A stretch of 64,000 nt of DNA from Lentzea alba (GTDB lineage: Bacteria; Actinomycetota; Actinomycetes; Mycobacteriales; Pseudonocardiaceae), in the NCBI RefSeq assembly GCF_011067745.1, contig NZ_JAAMPJ010000014.1, forward strand, positions 124,001 through 188,000. Direction: 5' to 3'. This document shows, in pieces, positions 61,289 to 64,000 of this stretch. A program made the translations under genes and the position numbers. Numbering within the stretch: the first letter of the stretch is position 1; the number at the start of each line of letters is the position of its first letter. The notes under the pieces are model-generated. The model was given only the letters and a program-made list of their open reading frames with translations, did not search any database and was not told where the DNA came from.

Positions 61289-61612
61289 GTGGCCAAGGTC
61301 TTCCTGAGCTACGCCAGCCCAGACGAGGCGCGGGCGAACGAGATCTTCGGCTGGCTGCGCGACGCCGGCCACGAGGTGTTCTTCGACCGCGACCCGCACC
61401 GGGGCATCGAGTTCGGCGAGGACTGGAAGCTGCGGCTGTACCGGGAGCTGCGGCGCACCGACGCCGTCATCGCACGGGTGCGCATCGGTGACTTCGCGTC
61501 GTTCACCCAGAACTCCAGCCCCAGTACAGGTGACTTGGACTGCTGGTCCGGAAACGCCTGCGGTGACTGGGTTTTCGGCGCATCGGAGGGCGGTGGCGCG
61601 GGGGCGGACTGA
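61289..61612 (+). pseudogene. 5' fragment of a TIR-domain gene
   Basis: The first ~60 residues are a clear TIR domain start: KVFLSYASPDEARANEIFGW, then GHEVFFDRDPHRGIEFGEDW and RRTDAVIA. After about 61470 the sequence no longer matches TIR and ends at a chance stop, so the rest of the domain, with its catalytic Glu, and any following domain are missing. GTG 61289 with GGGGGTG upstream. TIR proteins in bacteria act in NAD-depleting immunity, but this one cannot. Confidence 0.75.
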
Positions 61613-61659
61613 CAGGCGGCGAGAAGAGCGACGGCAGCGAGTGCCCAAGTCTTCGACAC
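61309..61659 (-). pseudogene. 5' fragment of a lipoprotein gene
   Basis: From GTG 61659 (TACGAT 7 nt upstream) the frame gives a lipoprotein signal (KTWALAAVALLAACQSAP, Cys after LLAA) and a short mature stretch to about WVNDAKSP, then runs into antisense TIR sequence. The mature domain is lost. Together with the TIR fragment, this marks a deletion joining the starts of two convergent genes near 61470-61500. Confidence 0.7.
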
Positions 61660-61743
61660 ACCGACGATCGTAGCCAGCCCTGGGGGGTTGAGCTTGTCCC
61701 CCCACAAACCCGACCTGCCTGTCCTGGCGCGGAAGCGGTTGTC

Positions 61744-61759
61744 TGGGAATCGTTTCCCA
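61744..61759. promoter_or_regulatory. Palindromic operator upstream of the hydrolase gene
   Basis: TGGGAATCGTTTCCCA: 6-bp arms around TCGT. It resembles LacI/GalR-type operators and lies 25 bp before ATG 61784. Confidence 0.45.
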
Positions 61760-61783
61760 CCAATAGAAGATGAGGTCAACTCC

Positions 61784-62869
61784 ATGGAACGCCGCACAGC
61801 GCTCGGACTCATCGCCGCCACCGCCGCCTCCTTCACGGCTCTGCCCTCCATCAGCGCGGGCGCCACCGGACAGGGCAACGGCGGTTACACCTTCGCGCTG
61901 GACAAGAACGTCAAGCGGACCCCGGTGCGGTTCCGGAACCGCTACGGCATCGAGCTCGCCGCGGACCTCTACGTTCCGAAGAACGCCAAGGGCAAGCTGC
62001 CCGCCCTGGCGGTCAGCGGCCCGTTCGGCGCGGTCAAGGAACAGTCGTCGGGCCTCTACGCCAACGAGTACGCCCGCCGCGGCTACGTCGCCCTCGCCTT
62101 CGACCCCTCCTTCACCGGGGAGAGCGGCGGCAAGGTGCGTGACGTGGGCTCGCCCGACATCAACACCGAGGACTGGAGCGCCGCCGTCGACTTCCTCGGC
62201 CTGCAGAAACTCGTCGACCGCGACCGGATCGGCGCGCAGGGCATCTGCGGCCTGAGCGGGATGGCGCTCACCGCGGCGGCGGCAGACGACCGCATCAAGG
62301 CGGTCGCCACGGCCTCGATGTACGACATGTCGCGCAGCATGTCCCGTGGTCACCAGGACTTCTACACGCGTGAGCAGCGCCAGAAGGTCGTGGCCCACCT
62401 CAGCCGGCAGCGCTGGATCGACGCCGAGAACGGCACCTACGCGCGGCTCTCCCACGAGATCCCGTTCGACAAGAACGGCGACGTCGCCCCCTCGAACCGC
62501 GTCCTGCCCAAGACCCTGCCGGCGGACGCCGATCCGATCACGAGGATCTTCTTCGACTACTACCGCACCGAGCGCGGCTTCCACCCGCGCTCGATCAACT
62601 CCACCACCGCGTGGACCGGGACCACGCCGATGTCGTTCTTCGGGTTCCAGCTGATGACGAACCTCGACCTGTTGGCGCCCCGCAAGGCCCTCCTGGTGGC
62701 CGGCGCCAACGCGCACTCCCTCTACTACTCCCAGGACGTCCAGGTGAAGGCCCCCGAAGCCGTCGGCCTGCTGGTCGTGCCGGGCGCGGACCACGTCGAC
62801 CTGTACGACCGCAAGGACCGCATCCCCTTCGACAAGCTCGACGAGTTCTTCACCAAGAACCTCGCCTGA
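61784..62869 (+). CDS. Tat-exported alpha/beta hydrolase (YcjY-like)
   Basis: 361 residues. N-terminus MERRTALGLIAATAASFTAL is a twin-arginine-like signal. The core follows: YGIELAADLYVPKNAKGKLP, then FDPSFTGESGG, and the nucleophile elbow GICGLSGMALTAAAADDRIK, matching the YcjY/DUF-type hydrolases with Cys or Ser at the elbow. C-terminal VVPGADHVDLYDRKD supplies the catalytic His. ATG 61784 follows GATGAGG. Substrate unknown; the operator at 61744 suggests inducible expression. Confidence 0.85.
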   Translation: MERRTALGLIAATAASFTALPSISAGATGQGNGGYTFALDKNVKRTPVRFRNRYGIELAADLYVPKNAKGKLPALAVSGPFGAVKEQSSGLYANEYARRGYVALAFDPSFTGESGGKVRDVGSPDINTEDWSAAVDFLGLQKLVDRDRIGAQGICGLSGMALTAAAADDRIKAVATASMYDMSRSMSRGHQDFYTREQRQKVVAHLSRQRWIDAENGTYARLSHEIPFDKNGDVAPSNRVLPKTLPADADPITRIFFDYYRTERGFHPRSINSTTAWTGTTPMSFFGFQLMTNLDLLAPRKALLVAGANAHSLYYSQDVQVKAPEAVGLLVVPGADHVDLYDRKDRIPFDKLDEFFTKNLA

Positions 62870-63602
62870 CCGGGAAGTCGAAGTAGGTGTCCGGGTAGGG
62901 CTCGCCGTTGAAGGTGAAGTGCCACCACTCCTCGGGCAGGTTGCGGAACCCGTTGTCCGTCATCGCCTTCTTCAACAACTGCCGGTTCTCCCGAGCTGTG
63001 CCGGTGACGCGCGGGTCGTCGGTGTGCGAGAGCGTGTCGAAGCAGTCGTAGCCGGTGGCCATGTCCACGGTGTTGTCCGGGAACCGTTGGGGCGCATAGC
63101 AGTTCACCAACGGCTCCCCCGGCACGTACGGCCGCTGGTAACGCGCGGGCAGCCGCACGATCGTGAGGTCGAGGGTCGACCCGCGGCTGTGCCCGGACTT
63201 CCCCGCGATGTAGCCGTCCTCGAACAGCCGCGTCTTGTCGACCCGCGGGTAGAACTCGGTCTTCATCCGCTGGTCGGCGAGATCACGCGCCCACCGCACG
63301 AAGTGGTCGACCGCGCGCTGCGGGCGGTAGCAGTCGTAGACCTTGAGCGTGTAGCCCTGCTTGAGCATCTCCCGCTGCACCTTGCGCAACGCGAGCGCCG
63401 CCGGCCTGGTGAGGATGCACAGCGGCTGGTGGTAGCCGTCGATGCGGGTGCCGACGAAGTTGTGGGCGGTGTAGTAGCGGACGTCGTGCAGGATCGTCGG
63501 GTCGACGTCCTCGAGCACCACGAACTTGGTGCCGGCCTGGGCCGGCACCGCGAACGACAACGTGAGCAGCACGGAGAGCAGCAGGGCGCGCATGGTGCTC
63601 AT
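62850..63602 (-). CDS. Secreted D-alanyl-D-alanine dipeptidase (M15/VanX-like)
   Basis: 250 residues: signal peptide (LLLSVLLTLSFAVPAQA), then the VanX family motifs KVYDCYRPQRAVDHF, SGHSRGSTLDLT (zinc ligands H138, D145) and EEWWHFTF (Glu225, H228). It should cleave D-Ala-D-Ala or similar dipeptides outside the cell; in this organism wall turnover is more likely than vancomycin resistance, as no vanHA is seen. ATG 63602, or 63593. Its 3' end overlaps the hydrolase by 20 bp. Confidence 0.92.
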   Translation of the reverse strand: MSTMRALLLSVLLTLSFAVPAQAGTKFVVLEDVDPTILHDVRYYTAHNFVGTRIDGYHQPLCILTRPAALALRKVQREMLKQGYTLKVYDCYRPQRAVDHFVRWARDLADQRMKTEFYPRVDKTRLFEDGYIAGKSGHSRGSTLDLTIVRLPARYQRPYVPGEPLVNCYAPQRFPDNTVDMATGYDCFDTLSHTDDPRVTGTARENRQLLKKAMTDNGFRNLPEEWWHFTFNGEPYPDTYFDFPVRRGSW

Positions 63603-63746
63603 CCAAGCAGCGGACCAGTATCGGGTTGAAGAGCCGAGACCGGTCAGCGGAACAGATGTCGGGCGAGGCCGCCATCGACAAAGGTCGAGGTTATGGGGGT
63701 ACAAACTCGACCTGCCTGCGGCTGAGGCCTTCATTACCGTGAAGCT

Positions 63747-64000
63747 ATGGCCCCTCGCTCGGACAATCGCGCCGACATCCGCGACTTCCTCGCCCGTCGG
63801 CGCGCCCAGCTCACCCCGGAGCAGGTCGGACTGCCCGCCGGTGGTCGGCGCCGGGTGCCCGGGCTGCGCCGCGAGGAGGTCGCGGTCCTCGCCGGGGTGA
63901 GCACCGAGTGGTACACCCGGCTGGAGAAAGGCCACATCAGCGGCGTGTCCGACGAGGTGCTCGACGCGGTGGCCCGCACTCTGCAGCTCGACGACGACGA
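63747..64000 (+). CDS. XRE/MmyB-type helix-turn-helix regulator (3' end outside window)
   Basis: 84 residues visible. ADIRDFLARRRAQLTPEQVG, then RRRVPGLRREEVAVLAGVST and TEWYTRLEKGHISGVSDEVL is the N-terminal HTH of MmyB-like regulators; a PAS-like ligand domain should follow beyond the window. TACCGT (63735-63740) is 6 nt before ATG 63747, a leaderless promoter. Divergent from VanX. Confidence 0.9.
   Translation, partial: MAPRSDNRADIRDFLARRRAQLTPEQVGLPAGGRRRVPGLRREEVAVLAGVSTEWYTRLEKGHISGVSDEVLDAVARTLQLDDD

Noticed and set aside
61704-63718. 18-nt near-repeat (one mismatch) at 61704-61721 and 63701-63718 flanking the hydrolase and VanX genes.
   Set aside because: Too short to indicate a mobile unit, and no terminal inverted repeats or integrase are nearby.
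1-64000. tRNA, rRNA or CRISPR features.
   Set aside because: No T-loop/anticodon arrangement, rRNA segment or regularly spaced repeat array was found by eye.

Overview
The window is high-GC DNA (roughly 70%) with GTG/ATG starts, dense mixed-strand gene order and many apparently leaderless promoters (a TAnnnT box 6-8 nt before the start codon). Gene content (SARP/AfsR-type regulator, Ku/LigD, F420-type luciferase-like oxidoreductase, IdeR-like box, several TetR/PadR/WYL regulators, many secreted hydrolases) indicates a soil actinomycete, most plausibly a member of the Pseudonocardiaceae (Lentzea/Saccharothrix/Amycolatopsis type). The family placement is inference from gene style, not from a marker gene. 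No rRNA, tRNA or CRISPR array was recognised.

Layout. 1-13 kb: mostly housekeeping and accessory metabolism: end of a SWIM-type protein, amidase, secreted NlpC/P60-like protein, CGNR zinc-finger regulator, TetR, SDR/PadR divergent pair with a shared dyad, iron-box-controlled sucrase/ferredoxin-like protein, P-loop kinase, methyltransferase, 2OG oxygenase, ZIP transporter, epoxide hydrolase divergent from a WYL regulator. 13-20 kb: a large NACHT STAND NTPase (candidate anti-phage protein), CadD-type transporter, a decayed SDR gene beside its probable TetR, an LLM oxidoreductase and a DinB protein. 19.9-25.5 kb: two dif-like Xer sites and a tyrosine recombinase, followed by the NHEJ genes ku-ligD(PE-LIG)-ligD(POL) and a doubled GrpB protein. 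26-32 kb: cupin, a large secreted VWA/PKD protein and a SARP regulator. 32-40 kb: a peptide ABC transporter operon divergent from a DppA-type D-aminopeptidase, then an M20 peptidase. 40-48 kb: PPOX-fold proteins, an ArsR-type regulator, DinB paralogues with a methyltransferase, a secreted M14 carboxypeptidase, and a monooxygenase/TetR pair with duplicated operators. 48.5-52.6 kb: a putative signalling/defence operon of a CRP-like protein followed by a 1087-aa protein joining a nucleotide-cyclase-like domain to an HSP90-type ATPase. 53-57.7 kb: hydrolase, agmatine-deiminase-like lipoprotein with its TetR and a perfect 18-bp operator, secreted and pentapeptide proteins. 57.7-60.5 kb: a 36-bp perfect recombinase-core palindrome upstream of a zinc/coiled-coil protein and a tyrosine recombinase. 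60.5-64 kb: unknown protein, a scar joining truncated TIR and lipoprotein genes, a Tat-type hydrolase, a VanX-like dipeptidase and the start of an XRE regulator.

The most interesting content is (i) the recombinase modules, whose three candidate sites share the core ATAA-T-N5-TTATC, (ii) the CRP/cyclase-like/HSP90 operon, and (iii) the NACHT protein together with the TIR remnant, which suggest an accessory, defence-bearing part of the genome.
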